From CBFHOS01 sp965657645 (GTDB lineage Bacteria; Pseudomonadota; Alphaproteobacteria; Puniceispirillales; Puniceispirillaceae), in the NCBI GenBank assembly GCA_965657645.1, contig CBFHOS010000003.1, positions 1 to 64,000 on the forward strand: a DNA stretch of 64,000 bases. The letters run 5' to 3'. A program made the position numbers and the translations under genes. Positions 7,406 to 16,324 of this stretch are shown piece by piece. The notes below the pieces were generated by a model, which had not been told where the DNA came from, did not search any database, and saw only the letters and a list, made by a program, of their open reading frames with translations. The first letter of the stretch is position 1. Each line of letters starts with the position of its first letter.

Positions 7406-9121
7406 CTAAAGCTTGTTCAGGGCCGAGACAACCGCGCGAATAGGCGCCGTGGTGATTGACGTGTCGATTCCGACTCCAAACACCGAGCTGGCAACGCCGT
7501 CATTTTCAACCACTAGCTCGACATATGCCGCGGCCTCGGCACGCGAAGTGCCCGAGCGTGTGTTCTGGCCGAAATCGGCGAGCCGGAAGCTTAGGTCAAA
7601 ATTATCCCGCATCGCCGTTACAAAGGCAGAGATCGGGCCGTTGCCGACCGCCGACACATTTACTTCCTGTTTTCCGTCTGGGCCATCATGCAGGATGGTT
7701 GCGGTAATCCGCTCGTCACTACCGCCGCGGCTAGCTTTGGTAACGTCAAAATCAAGCAACTCAAACCGGCCGCTTGCCTTGATGTAATGCTCGTTAGCAA
7801 GTTCCCAGATCCGCTGGCTGGTAATTTCCTTGCCGGTAGTATCCGCCTCACGCTGGACGATGGACGAAAATTCGACCTCAGCTCCGCGTGGCAAGCGGAT
7901 ATGGTGGTCAGCCTCTAGCAAATAGGCGGCGCCAGCTTTGCCAGATTGCGAGTTCACCCGGATAATCGCCTCAAAGGTGCGACCAATATCGGCCGGATCA
8001 ATCGGCAGATAAGGAACTTCCCAAACATTTTCATTTGCATTGGCAAGTGCGTCCATACCTTTGCGAATGGCGTCTTGGTGACTGCCGGAAAAGGCGGTAT
8101 GGACCAATTTGCCGGCATAGGGATGGCGCTCATGAATTGGCAGTTGGTTACAGACCTCTGCCGTCTCCACAAGGTTATTGATGTCGGAGAAATCCAGTGT
8201 TGGATCGACGCCTTGGGTAAACATGTTCAGACCAAGCGTGACGATATCAACATTGCCGGTACGCTCACCATTACCAAACAACGTGCCTTCGACACGGTCC
8301 GCGCCAGCCATCAAAGCCAGCTCGGTGGCGGCAACAGCACAGCCTCGGTCATTATGCGGATGCAATGATAGGATCACCGCCTCACGATTGCTAAATTGCC
8401 GGCTCATCCACTCGATCTGGTCGGCGTAGATATTAGGTGTCGACATTTCAACAGTGGCAGGCAGATTGATGATTGTCGGGTCCGCCGGTGACGATTGCCA
8501 CACATCCATAACCGCCTCGCACACATCAAGTGCGTAATCGAGTTCCGTGCCGGTAAAGCTCTCTGGGCTATATTCCAGACGCAGATTATCGGCGCCACAT
8601 TTTGACAGGCGATCAGCAACCATCTTGGCGCCATCAATAGCGATCTGCTTAACACCATCACGATCAGCCTTGAACACCACGCGGCGTTGCAATGTGCTGG
8701 TCGAATTATACAGGTGCAAAATGGCGTTCGGCGCACCGTCGAGGGCCTCAATCGTGCGGTCGATTAGATGCTCGCGGGCCTGGGTCAAAACCTGGATGGT
8801 GACATCATCGGGGACATGGCCGCCATCGATCAATTCGCGCAGGAAATTAAAATCAGTATCTGACGCTGACGGAAAGCCAACTTCGATTTCCTTGAAGCCC
8901 ATTGCAACAAGGGTTTTGAACATCCGCATTTTACGCGCGGCGTCCATTGGCTCGATTAGTGCCTGATTACCGTCACGCAGGTCAACTGAGCACCAGATTG
9001 GCGCTGTTGTTATACGCTTGCTAGGCCATGTGCGATCAGAAAGATCGGGCCCGGCAAAGGGACGATATTTTTCATGACGTGCACCGCTCTTTGGGTTGCC
9101 GGCATGATCAAGACTAGTCAT
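7406..9121 (-). CDS. leuA: 2-isopropylmalate synthase (yeast/actinobacterial-length type)
   Basis: This enzyme condenses acetyl-CoA with 2-oxoisovalerate, the first committed step of leucine synthesis. The HMGL-type TIM barrel shows WCSVDLRDGNQAL near residues 40-52, HPHNDRG and GNGERTGNVD. The last 150 or so residues are the allosteric LeuA dimer domain (GVASSVFGVGIDTSITTAPIRAVVSAL). The ATG at 9121 gives 571 residues, with AAAGGA about 10 bases upstream. A TTG at 9193 would add 24 unconserved residues and is not preferred. Length and motifs indicate the longer LeuA2 class. It diverges from lepA across a 235-bp shared upstream region and ends at a hairpin terminator. Confidence 0.95.
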   Translation of the reverse strand: MTSLDHAGNPKSGARHEKYRPFAGPDLSDRTWPSKRITTAPIWCSVDLRDGNQALIEPMDAARKMRMFKTLVAMGFKEIEVGFPSASDTDFNFLRELIDGGHVPDDVTIQVLTQAREHLIDRTIEALDGAPNAILHLYNSTSTLQRRVVFKADRDGVKQIAIDGAKMVADRLSKCGADNLRLEYSPESFTGTELDYALDVCEAVMDVWQSSPADPTIINLPATVEMSTPNIYADQIEWMSRQFSNREAVILSLHPHNDRGCAVAATELALMAGADRVEGTLFGNGERTGNVDIVTLGLNMFTQGVDPTLDFSDINNLVETAEVCNQLPIHERHPYAGKLVHTAFSGSHQDAIRKGMDALANANENVWEVPYLPIDPADIGRTFEAIIRVNSQSGKAGAAYLLEADHHIRLPRGAEVEFSSIVQREADTTGKEITSQRIWELANEHYIKASGRFELLDFDVTKASRGGSDERITATILHDGPDGKQEVNVSAVGNGPISAFVTAMRDNFDLSFRLADFGQNTRSGTSRAEAAAYVELVVENDGVASSVFGVGIDTSITTAPIRAVVSALNKL

Positions 9122-9356
9122 CGATCTCTTGTCCTTTGGTTTAATTAAGTGTGATTTTCTCGCCACATTGCTTGGCCAGAATTTTTCTTGCAAGGTCTTT
9201 ATACAACAAAGGTGACCTTACTGCCAATGGTGACGCACCAACAGTGATATTTTCGCGGTATTTCCGTGCAAGATGTTGTATAGAAGCCACAGCCGCTATA
9301 AAACTATGCCAGTCGCCGGTTTAACTATCATCGTGGCGCGTCAGGAATTTTGCCAA

Positions 9357-11159
9357 ATGACCGATTCAAAACAGATCAGAAACTTTTCGATCATTGCCCA
9401 TATTGATCATGGTAAATCGACCATTGCCGACCGCCTCATTCAATATTGTGGTGGCTTGACCGCGCGTGAGATGACCGATCAAGTGCTGGATAATATGGAT
9501 ATCGAGCGCGAGCGCGGCATCACCATCAAAGCCCAGACCGTGCGTTTGGATTATAAGGCAAGTGATGGCAAGGACTATGTGCTGAATTTGATGGATACCC
9601 CCGGCCATGTGGATTTCGGCTATGAGGTGTCCCGTTCGCTAGCGGCGTGCGAGGGATCGCTTTTGGTCGTTGATGCGTCCCAAGGTGTCGAGGCACAGAC
9701 GCTGGCCAATGTGTATCAGGCGATCGAGGCAGATCATGAGATCGTGCCGGTGCTGAACAAAATTGACCTGCCAGCCGCCGAGCCTGATCGGGTGAAAAGC
9801 CAGATCGAAGAGGTGATTGGCCTGCCGGCGGATGATGCCGTTGCGGCTAGTGCCAAAACCGGTGTTGGCATTCCAGAGATCCTAGAGGCAGTGGTGAAAA
9901 CCGTGCCAGCCCCGAGCGGTGATGAAACCGCGCCCCTCAAAGCCTTGTTGGTGGATAGCTGGTATGACGCCTATCTTGGTGTGATGACACTTGTTCGTGT
10001 GCGTGACGGCGTGTTGAAAAAGGGCATGAAGATCCGGATGATGGCCACTGGCGCGACCCATACGGTCGAGCGCGTCGGTGTGTTTCATCCAAAGCCAACA
10101 GCGGTAGACCAACTCGGCCCCGGTGAAATTGGCTTTATTAATGCTGGTGTAAAGACGGTTTCAGATGCCAAGGTTGGTGACACGATCACCGAGGAACGGC
10201 GGTTGTGTGAAGAGGCGTTGCCCGGATTTGCGCCATCGGTTCCGGTTGTCTTTTGCGGCTTGTTCCCGGTTGATACGAACGAATTTTCGGGCCTGCGTGA
10301 GGCGCTGGAAAAACTATCATTGAATGATGCGTCATTTTCGTTTGAGGCTGAAACATCGGCGGCGCTTGGCTTTGGTTTCCGTTGTGGTTTTCTCGGACTG
10401 TTACATATGGAGGTCATTCGTGACCGCCTATCGCGAGAGTTCAATCTAGAGCTAATTTCAACCGCGCCTTCGGTGGTTTATCAAATGAAAATGACCGATG
10501 GCTCGCGCTTTGATTTGCACAATCCGGCTGATATGCCAGAGGTTACGCGTATCGATGTTATCGAAGAGCCTTGGATTAAGGCAACGATCATGACGCCGGA
10601 TGAATTTCTCGGTTCTGTGCTGACATTATGCACCGAGAGACGCGGCGAGCAGATTGATCTGACCTATGCGGGCAACCGCGCTATGGCGGTGTATCGGTTG
10701 CCATTGAACGAGGTTGTTTTTGATTTTTATGACCGCTTGAAATCGATCACCAAGGGCTATGCCAGTTTTGATTATGCGCTGGATAGATATCGCACTGGCG
10801 ATTTGGTGAAAGTGTCTATTCTGGTTAATGGTGATCCGGTCGATGCGCTATCGATGATCGTCCACCGCAACCAGTCAGAGGGCAAGGGCAGGGCGATCTG
10901 CATGCGGCTAAAGGATCTGGTGCCGCGGCAAATGTTCAAGGTCGCATTGCAGGCGGCTATTGGCGGCAAGGTGATCGCGCGTGAAACGATCCAAGCCCTG
11001 CGCAAAGACGTGACCGCAAAATGTTATGGCGGCGATATCACCCGAAAGAAAAAGCTGTTGGAAAAGCAAAAAGAGGGCAAGAAGAAGATGCGGCAATTCG
11101 GCAAAGTCGATATCCCGCAGAATGCCTTTTTTGAAGCGCTAAAGATGGGTGACAACTAG
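9357..11159 (+). CDS. lepA: Elongation factor 4 (back-translocating GTPase LepA)
   Basis: LepA is a ribosome-associated translational GTPase that can reverse translocation and aids stalled ribosomes and subunit biogenesis. The G motifs are clear: AHIDHGKST (G1), RERGITIKAQTV (G2), DTPGHVDF (G3) and NKIDLPAA (G4). The EF-G-like domain with ALGFGFRCGFLGLLHMEV and the LepA-specific C-terminal domain (AAIGGKVIARETIQALRKDV; KKKLLEKQKEGKKKMR) follow. The ATG at 9357, with AGGA 11 bases upstream, gives the standard 600 residues. Upstream in-frame codons to 9273 lack family similarity. Confidence 0.97.
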   Translation: MTDSKQIRNFSIIAHIDHGKSTIADRLIQYCGGLTAREMTDQVLDNMDIERERGITIKAQTVRLDYKASDGKDYVLNLMDTPGHVDFGYEVSRSLAACEGSLLVVDASQGVEAQTLANVYQAIEADHEIVPVLNKIDLPAAEPDRVKSQIEEVIGLPADDAVAASAKTGVGIPEILEAVVKTVPAPSGDETAPLKALLVDSWYDAYLGVMTLVRVRDGVLKKGMKIRMMATGATHTVERVGVFHPKPTAVDQLGPGEIGFINAGVKTVSDAKVGDTITEERRLCEEALPGFAPSVPVVFCGLFPVDTNEFSGLREALEKLSLNDASFSFEAETSAALGFGFRCGFLGLLHMEVIRDRLSREFNLELISTAPSVVYQMKMTDGSRFDLHNPADMPEVTRIDVIEEPWIKATIMTPDEFLGSVLTLCTERRGEQIDLTYAGNRAMAVYRLPLNEVVFDFYDRLKSITKGYASFDYALDRYRTGDLVKVSILVNGDPVDALSMIVHRNQSEGKGRAICMRLKDLVPRQMFKVALQAAIGGKVIARETIQALRKDVTAKCYGGDITRKKKLLEKQKEGKKKMRQFGKVDIPQNAFFEALKMGDN

Positions 11160-11181
11160 GCCAGCCACAAGTGACCTGACC

Positions 11182-11205
11182 GGTAATCTGACAGGTAATC
11201 TGACA
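11182..11205. repeat. 12-bp tandem repeat GGTAATCTGACA
   Basis: Two exact copies (11182-11193 and 11194-11205) lie between lepA and the convergent membrane-protein gene. A partial third (GACGATTTAAG) is not convincing. Probably slippage. Confidence 0.7.
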
Positions 11206-11245
11206 GACGATTTAAGTATCAGATTAGAGTGTATGGGCGGTGTCG

Positions 11246-11617
11246 TTATTTGGTGCCGCTTCGCTTTAGGGCGCTGCCCGATGCGCGTCTAGCACCTCTG
11301 CCACGCGCCAGCCGTGCAATCCCCATCATCAATGCCATCACGATTATCAGTACCAATGCGGCTGGCCAGCCCAACATGGTGGACACTAGCGGGTGCCATA
11401 AAAACGGCTCACAATTTAACGCGATAATTAAACCGCATGGGTCGATATAGCGGCTAACAACGCTCTCGGTTATTTGTAGTGATGACGCATGATGCTCGAA
11501 CCAGAACTGCCCCAAAACGGTGCTGGGGCTGTTGCTCGTGCTGATATCAGTCCAGATAGCATAGAGCGCCACCAAACCGAACACATATCCAAAAGTGCGA
11601 AATGTAATATTAACCAT
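11246..11617 (-). CDS. Small two-helix membrane protein, unknown function
   Basis: The 123-residue product has a hydrophobic N-terminal segment (about 8-22, GYVFGLVALYAIW) and a second at about 82-101 (GWPAALVLIIVMALMMGIARL). A 60-residue stretch lies between them, and the tail RLARGRGARRASGSALKRSGTK is very basic. By the positive-inside pattern the C terminus is cytoplasmic. I recall proteobacterial proteins of similar size and layout but no assigned role. The ATG is clear while the ribosome-binding site is weak. An overlapping plus-strand frame (11489-11719) lacks such organisation and is rejected. Confidence 0.65.
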   Translation of the reverse strand: MVNITFRTFGYVFGLVALYAIWTDISTSNSPSTVLGQFWFEHHASSLQITESVVSRYIDPCGLIIALNCEPFLWHPLVSTMLGWPAALVLIIVMALMMGIARLARGRGARRASGSALKRSGTK

Positions 11618-11841
11618 GGCGACAGTCTGAACGCAGAGGCGCCGCTGTTCAAGTCAAAATCATCCAGAATAAAAAACAGATTTCTGATGAATGACCGGGC
11701 GCCCTTAGATGGCCGGTAATTATCACCAGCTGTGCGGCCCGCACTCTAATGATCTTGCTTAGTATTGATCTGCTTGGGCGAGGCTGTTAGGTTGCCCCCA
11801 GATGCATGTCATCATTAAAAAGTGATGCGGGGCATCATTGC

Positions 11842-11931
11842 GGAGAGGTGGCCGAGTGGCTTAAGGCGCACGCTTGGAAAGCGTGTTGAGGGTAACACCT
11901 CACCGGGGTTCGAATCCCCGTCTCTCCGCCA
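11842..11931 (+). tRNA. tRNA-Ser (anticodon GGA)
   Basis: This is a complete 90-nt class II tRNA with an encoded CCA end. The acceptor stem is GGAGAGG paired with TCTCTCC (one G-T wobble), with discriminator G. The D arm contains GCCGAGTGGCTTAAGGC. The anticodon stem CACGC/GCGTG has a TTGGAAA loop with anticodon GGA at 11876-11878, reading UCC and UCU. A long variable arm (TTGAGGGTAACACCTCA) identifies Ser, and the T arm carries the standard GGTTCGAATCC. T-rich DNA follows it. Confidence 0.97.
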
Positions 11932-11991
11932 GCCCTATTTTGTTTTTCTTGGCCACATAGAGTTGCGCCGCACAGTCGGTACGGGTAGGGA

Positions 11992-13062
11992 TCAGGATGT
12001 TTCGATCCCCTCTTTCATCCAGCGTTGCAAATGCATAACGGGATGCTCTGAATTCACCCCACCCTTGGGATCAACGACCAACGGACCCGGCACATAACCG
12101 CGCGAGCCAAGCCCGCGTTGCACGCTTTCAACTAGATGTATGTCTTCCTCAACGGTAGTCTCTCGGTCCTGTATTGCGAGTGCGCGGATTTTGGGATCTT
12201 CGGCCCCGTCAACAGAGTACCAGCCACGCCAGACCACCACATGCTCCGCATCAATAGCGCGCCAATGGTAGGTGTTCAGCACGTTTCCGGGATAGACCTG
12301 AAAGCTGAACATTGGCCAGAGGAACCAGCTACTATATTCATCGAAATGCGCAAACCCTGAGTGGATGTCATAAGTCATATCTTCAAGGCTTTGGCATTCG
12401 GTGGTGTGGCGCAGACACATGCCCTGGGGCTGGATATCATAGGTTTCAGGTTTGACCACACCGCTGGCAAAGGTGGGGTGGTTCAGACTGCAATGGTAGC
12501 ATTCTGAGTAGTTTTCCACCGAAACTTTCCAATTGCAGGCTTCTGGGATCTCGACCCATTCAAGGGGCTTGAGGGTGGCCCAATTGGGCACCCATTCCTC
12601 GAGCTCGGCGCGGGCATTTGGAAACCAGTCTTCCATCGGTTTGGCATCTGGATCGAGACGAAGCCAAGGAATTCCTCGGCGCGCACTTCAGTAAGGCAGA
12701 TGCTGGATTTGTCGAACCCCTCCACCGCTTTGATGTTCGGGGCCGCGCGCAATTGACCGGTCAATTCGTACGTCCATGCGTGATAGGGGCATACCACGAC
12801 GCGCGTGGTTCCCGTTCCACTGAGCAATTGGTGTGCGCGGTGCTGGCAGACATTGTAGAATACGCGGATTTTGTCGTCTCTACCGCGAATGGCAAACAGG
12901 CTTTCGCCGGCAATTTCGAATGTGGCGTAGGCCCCCGGCCCGTGAAGATCTGACGCATGACACCCGAACTGCCATGTCCGTGCCAAGCCCGGCATGTTCC
13001 ACTGCAAATACCTGCGGATCAGTGTAAAAGAGTGCGTCTAATGATCGGATCGGGTTGGTCAT
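11992..13062 (-). pseudogene. Rieske non-haem iron monooxygenase, frameshifted
   Basis: Three fragments in different frames rebuild one oxygenase of the betaine/carnitine-demethylase-like class. It starts MTNPIRSLDALFYTDPQVFAVE (from the ATG at 13062), shifts frame near 12985 into ARTWQFGCHASDL, and shifts again near 12640 into MEDWFPNARAELEEW. The Rieske [2Fe-2S] ligands are intact (CQH then CPYHAW), as are the mononuclear iron residues in ENYSECYHCSLNHPTF. The C-terminal catalytic domain continues to residue 214 of the last fragment. Two frameshifts make it unlikely to be functional. The intact gene would probably have oxidatively demethylated a quaternary amine, by family analogy. Confidence 0.85.
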
Positions 13063-13543
13063 ATGTCCTCGTCATAATAGAGGCCAAGCTCGTGGCGGCG
13101 TTTGTGAAATGTCTCAACCCGCTGGGGTTTTCGTCACTGGCAACGGCGATCACGAATGACAATAGCGTCTCGAGCAAGGCAATGATGCTGACGGATGACG
13201 GAAAGAATTGCGGCGTCTCTACCGACACGACAAAGCCGTGATCAGCCATGCAGAGTATCGGGCTGGCGGGACTGTCCGATAAAGCAACGATTTTCATACC
13301 TTGCTCTTTGGCGATCTTAACGGCTTCTGCCACTTCTGAACGATAGGGTTTGCAGGTGATCGCGAGGAGAATGTCGCGGCCGTCAGCCCATGCAAGATCA
13401 TCCACCGGGGTCGATCCGGGGCGTGGGATTGCATGGAATTCTGTCATGCCAGTGGACGCCAGATGGCCGCGATCGCCCCAAGCTAACGCCAAGCATCCGC
13501 GATCATACTGAGAATGACGCATTCGTGACGGCTTATTAACCAA
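13059..13543 (-). pseudogene. RpiR-family regulator, truncated and frameshifted
   Basis: The fragment retains a sugar-isomerase (SIS) domain: IPRPGSTPVDDLAWADGRDI, a long helix KIAKEQGMKIVALSDSPASP, and ETPQFFPSSVSIIALLETLL. The N-terminal helix-turn-helix domain expected in RpiR proteins is absent, and only A+T-rich DNA lies upstream. Near 13120 the frame shifts: the expected end ETFHKRRHELGLYYDEDI is found in another frame. Its TGA overlaps the ATG of the Rieske pseudogene, so the two were an operon. The repressor has therefore lost DNA binding and its native C terminus. Confidence 0.8.
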
Positions 13544-13749
13544 TATTAAATATTAGTTTTAACTAATTTAAACCCTATCTGCGAAGAACCAGACGCTAGA
13601 TGCGTTTAGCATTCGTATAACATATTGAAAATATTAGAAATGACTGCAACCAAATGATGAATATTGTCTAAATTTCGTACATTAGCATTTTGTTAATTAG
13701 TCTGAACGCATCCTTGGCACATCGAAACAACGCTTCCAAGGAGGACGAA

Positions 13750-14376
13750 ATGACTAACTTCATCAAACCAACCATCGCTTTGGCTTTCGGCATGACCCTT
13801 ACGGCCTGCAACATATCAACCACGCATCTGTATGAGGACGATACCAATGGCAGTATGCACGATAGCAGTGACGTGAATATCGCAACCACAGCCCCCATCA
13901 GCGCAATCGTTACCGTGGAGCCGCAGATCAGGGCGCCTAGCTTTGATCATCTCGATAAAGAGGCTGATGAATATGGTGCGCAACAGCCGGTCTCATCTGG
14001 CGCATTGGCGGGGTCCGGCGCTAGCTTTACCCATCTTGATAAGGATGGCGCCGAGCAAGTGGCCGGAGTCGCGGCGGCAACGACCGCTGGTGCAGGCTTT
14101 AGCGCCTCATCAACCAGCGCGTCATCCGCCAGCTCGTCACCGGAAGGTTACGACAAGGACGCCCCGGACAAGGATGCTGCCCCAATTGCCCCTGCGATAG
14201 GCGGTTCAGCGAGTGGCCCGGTCACAGCGGCACCTGCGCAAGCTAGCTTTGCTTCCCCCGTGGATGACGGGTACCAAGCGACAGCCGATCAAGGGCGTGC
14301 CCCGATCACAGAGGGACCCATTCCAGGTACCTCTACCGCACCAACGAGCGGGGATCTTGATAAGGACCAAATCTAA
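13750..14376 (+). CDS. Acidic repeat lipoprotein with LDK motifs, unknown function
   Basis: An AAGGAGG site seven bases upstream fixes the ATG at 13750. The 208-residue product has a lipoprotein signal (MTNFIKPTIALAFGMTLTAC) with Cys at residue 20. The mature part is low-complexity, rich in Ala, Ser, Asp and Pro. It contains scattered repeats of one motif: FDHLDKEADEY, FTHLDKDGAE, GYDKDAPDKDAA and a C-terminal DLDKDQI. No enzymatic domain is recognisable. A strong terminator follows directly, so it is a single-gene unit, probably an abundant envelope protein. The Asp-rich repeats could bind cations, but that is a guess. Confidence 0.75.
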   Translation: MTNFIKPTIALAFGMTLTACNISTTHLYEDDTNGSMHDSSDVNIATTAPISAIVTVEPQIRAPSFDHLDKEADEYGAQQPVSSGALAGSGASFTHLDKDGAEQVAGVAAATTAGAGFSASSTSASSASSSPEGYDKDAPDKDAAPIAPAIGGSASGPVTAAPAQASFASPVDDGYQATADQGRAPITEGPIPGTSTAPTSGDLDKDQI

Positions 14377-14393
14377 ATCTGTATAGAGCGAGG

Positions 14394-14431
14394 CCAAGCC
14401 ATCCGGTGTGATAATCGGGTGGCTTGGTTTT
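14394..14431 (+). terminator. Terminator after the LDK lipoprotein gene
   Basis: CCAAGCCATCC pairs with GGGTGGCTTGG (11 bp, one G-T) around a 12-nt loop and is followed by TTTT. It lies 18 bases past the stop codon. Confidence 0.85.
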
Positions 14432-14480
14432 GCCCTATATGGGCGCCCCAACGGCTAATCGAGTGATTTATGAATAGGGG

Positions 14481-16319
14481 CTAGCCGCCCAGAAGCTCTG
14501 ATATCTCGCGGTGGCATTCGATGATATGGCCGGGGGATTCCTCCCGGCGTGGGGGCTTTTTGACATCGCATGTGCCAACAATCGCCATTGGACAACGCTC
14601 AAAAAACGGACAGCCAATGGCATCGAGATCAACCGCACCGGAAATACCGCTCATGGCTTCTTTGGTCTCGATGGTTTTTTCCAACCAGCCAATGCGGGTT
14701 TCCGGAACAGATGAAATCAATAGCCGCGTATAGGGATGATAAGGCGGGGACAGCACGGTGTCGGTCGGTCCCTGTTCGGCAACGCGGCCAGCATATAAAA
14801 CCACAATCTCATCGGCGAATGATGAAACGGTCGATAGATCATGGCTAATGAATACGAACGAAACGCCAGTATCGCGGCGCAGGGTTTTTAGCAATTCAAT
14901 AACATTCGCGCCGACGATGGTATCGAGCGCCGAGGTGACCTCATCACACAAAACAACTTCCGGATCAGCCGCCAGCGCCCGCGCCAGATTAACACGTTGT
15001 TTCTGGCCACCCGATAATTCATGCGGCAGGCGGTCCGCGAATTGGCGCGGCAGTTCAACCATATCCAGCAATTCATTGACCCGCTCGCGTTTGGCGGCGC
15101 CGCTCTTATCGCTATAAAATTCTACCGGACGGCCCAGAATGTCCTTGATACGGTGGCGCGGATTTAGCGCGGTATCGGCCATTTGATAAACGAATTGCAC
15201 CTTGCGCAAACGGTCACGAGACCGATCGGCCAGCGCCGGTTCCAAACGCTCGCCATCCAGCAAAAGATCACCGTTTGATGGTGGCAATAATCCGGCAAAC
15301 ACACGGGCTAGCGTCGATTTTCCACAGCCAGACTCGCCGATAATGCCGACCGTCTTGCCCCGTTCAATCGATACGTTCACATCTTCCAGAACCTTGACCT
15401 TGGGCGCGCCGCCGCCAACACTGCCATAGCCAGCCGAGATATTCTTGGCCTCTAGGGCGGGCGATTTGCGCATATGCGCGTCGGATGTGACATCGCCCTG
15501 ACCGGCCTCTGGCATCGGCCGAACCGCGGCCATCAGGCGCTGTGTATAGGGATGCTGTGGGTTGTTAATAATGATTTCGGTCGGGCCAGCCTCTTTGATT
15601 TCGCCATCATAAAGAACGACGATGTGATCGGCGATCTGGGCCACAACAGCCAGATCGTGGGTGACATAAATGGCCGCCGCACCCTCTTGCTTGATCACCG
15701 TCTTAAAGGCCTTTAGCACCTCGATCTGGGTGGTCACATCAAGCGCGGTTGTAGGCTCGTCCAGCACCAGCAAATCTGGCTCGCCGCACAATGCCATCGC
15801 CGCCATAAGACGCTGTAGCTGGCCGCCAGATACCTGATGCGGATAGCGCGAGCCAATGTTCTCAGGATCAGGCAATTCCAACGCTTGATAGAGTTCTAGC
15901 GCCTTGGCGTCGGCCTCTTCTTTGGTCTTGGTACCGTGCAGAATAGGGGCCTCGGTGACCTGTTCGTTAATCAGGATCGATGGGTTAAATGTGGCGGCGG
16001 CGCTTTGTGCCAGATAGGCAACTTGTTCACCGCGCAGAGGCCGCAATTCCTCGGTCGTCATGCTGGTCACATCTTCACCAAGCAATAACGCTTCACCACC
16101 GGCAAATTTAAGCCCCGGCTTGCAATAGCCAAGCGCGGAAAGAGAGATCGTCGTTTTGCCCGAACCAGACTCGCCAATAAGGGCAACGACTTCGCCGCGC
16201 CGCACTTTGAAATCGACGCCTTTTACAATCGGTAGATGGCTGCCATCATCCCGCACGGCATGAATATGCAGGTCTTTGGCCTCAAAGACGACTTCATCGG
16301 TGTTTCTGCGCTTCGCCAT
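14481..16319 (-). CDS. Dipeptide/opine-type ABC importer, fused double ATPase (leftward system)
   Basis: This protein powers the leftward importer with both nucleotide-binding domains in one 612-residue chain (DppD-DppF type). Domain 1 (about 10-265) has GESGSGKTT, signature VSGGQLQR and LLVLDEPTTALD. Domain 2 (about 290-545) has GESGCGKST, LSGGQKQR and VVLCDEVTSALD. The C-terminal oligopeptide-importer tail has the usual Cys-rich pattern (GCPFFERCP, GTCD, ECHRE), which may bind a cofactor. It is the last gene of an operon running from 19942, five bases after the permease gene. The substrate class (peptide, opine, nickel or other) cannot be read from this subunit. Confidence 0.93.
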   Translation of the reverse strand: MAKRRNTDEVVFEAKDLHIHAVRDDGSHLPIVKGVDFKVRRGEVVALIGESGSGKTTISLSALGYCKPGLKFAGGEALLLGEDVTSMTTEELRPLRGEQVAYLAQSAAATFNPSILINEQVTEAPILHGTKTKEEADAKALELYQALELPDPENIGSRYPHQVSGGQLQRLMAAMALCGEPDLLVLDEPTTALDVTTQIEVLKAFKTVIKQEGAAAIYVTHDLAVVAQIADHIVVLYDGEIKEAGPTEIIINNPQHPYTQRLMAAVRPMPEAGQGDVTSDAHMRKSPALEAKNISAGYGSVGGGAPKVKVLEDVNVSIERGKTVGIIGESGCGKSTLARVFAGLLPPSNGDLLLDGERLEPALADRSRDRLRKVQFVYQMADTALNPRHRIKDILGRPVEFYSDKSGAAKRERVNELLDMVELPRQFADRLPHELSGGQKQRVNLARALAADPEVVLCDEVTSALDTIVGANVIELLKTLRRDTGVSFVFISHDLSTVSSFADEIVVLYAGRVAEQGPTDTVLSPPYHPYTRLLISSVPETRIGWLEKTIETKEAMSGISGAVDLDAIGCPFFERCPMAIVGTCDVKKPPRREESPGHIIECHREISELLGG

Positions 16320-16324
16320 GTTAT

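Noticed and set aside
11489..11719. Plus-strand 76-codon frame across the small membrane protein
   Set aside because: It lacks hydrophobic organisation or family features; the minus-strand frame has two clear helices and a basic tail.
12618..13241. Several plus-strand frames across the Rieske/RpiR region
   Set aside because: They are antisense to recognisable Rieske and SIS-domain sequence and show no features of their own.
11992..13543. Explaining the frameshifts purely as sequencing error
   Set aside because: Three frameshifts within 500 bp plus loss of the regulator's N-terminal domain, with none elsewhere in the window, fit gene decay better.
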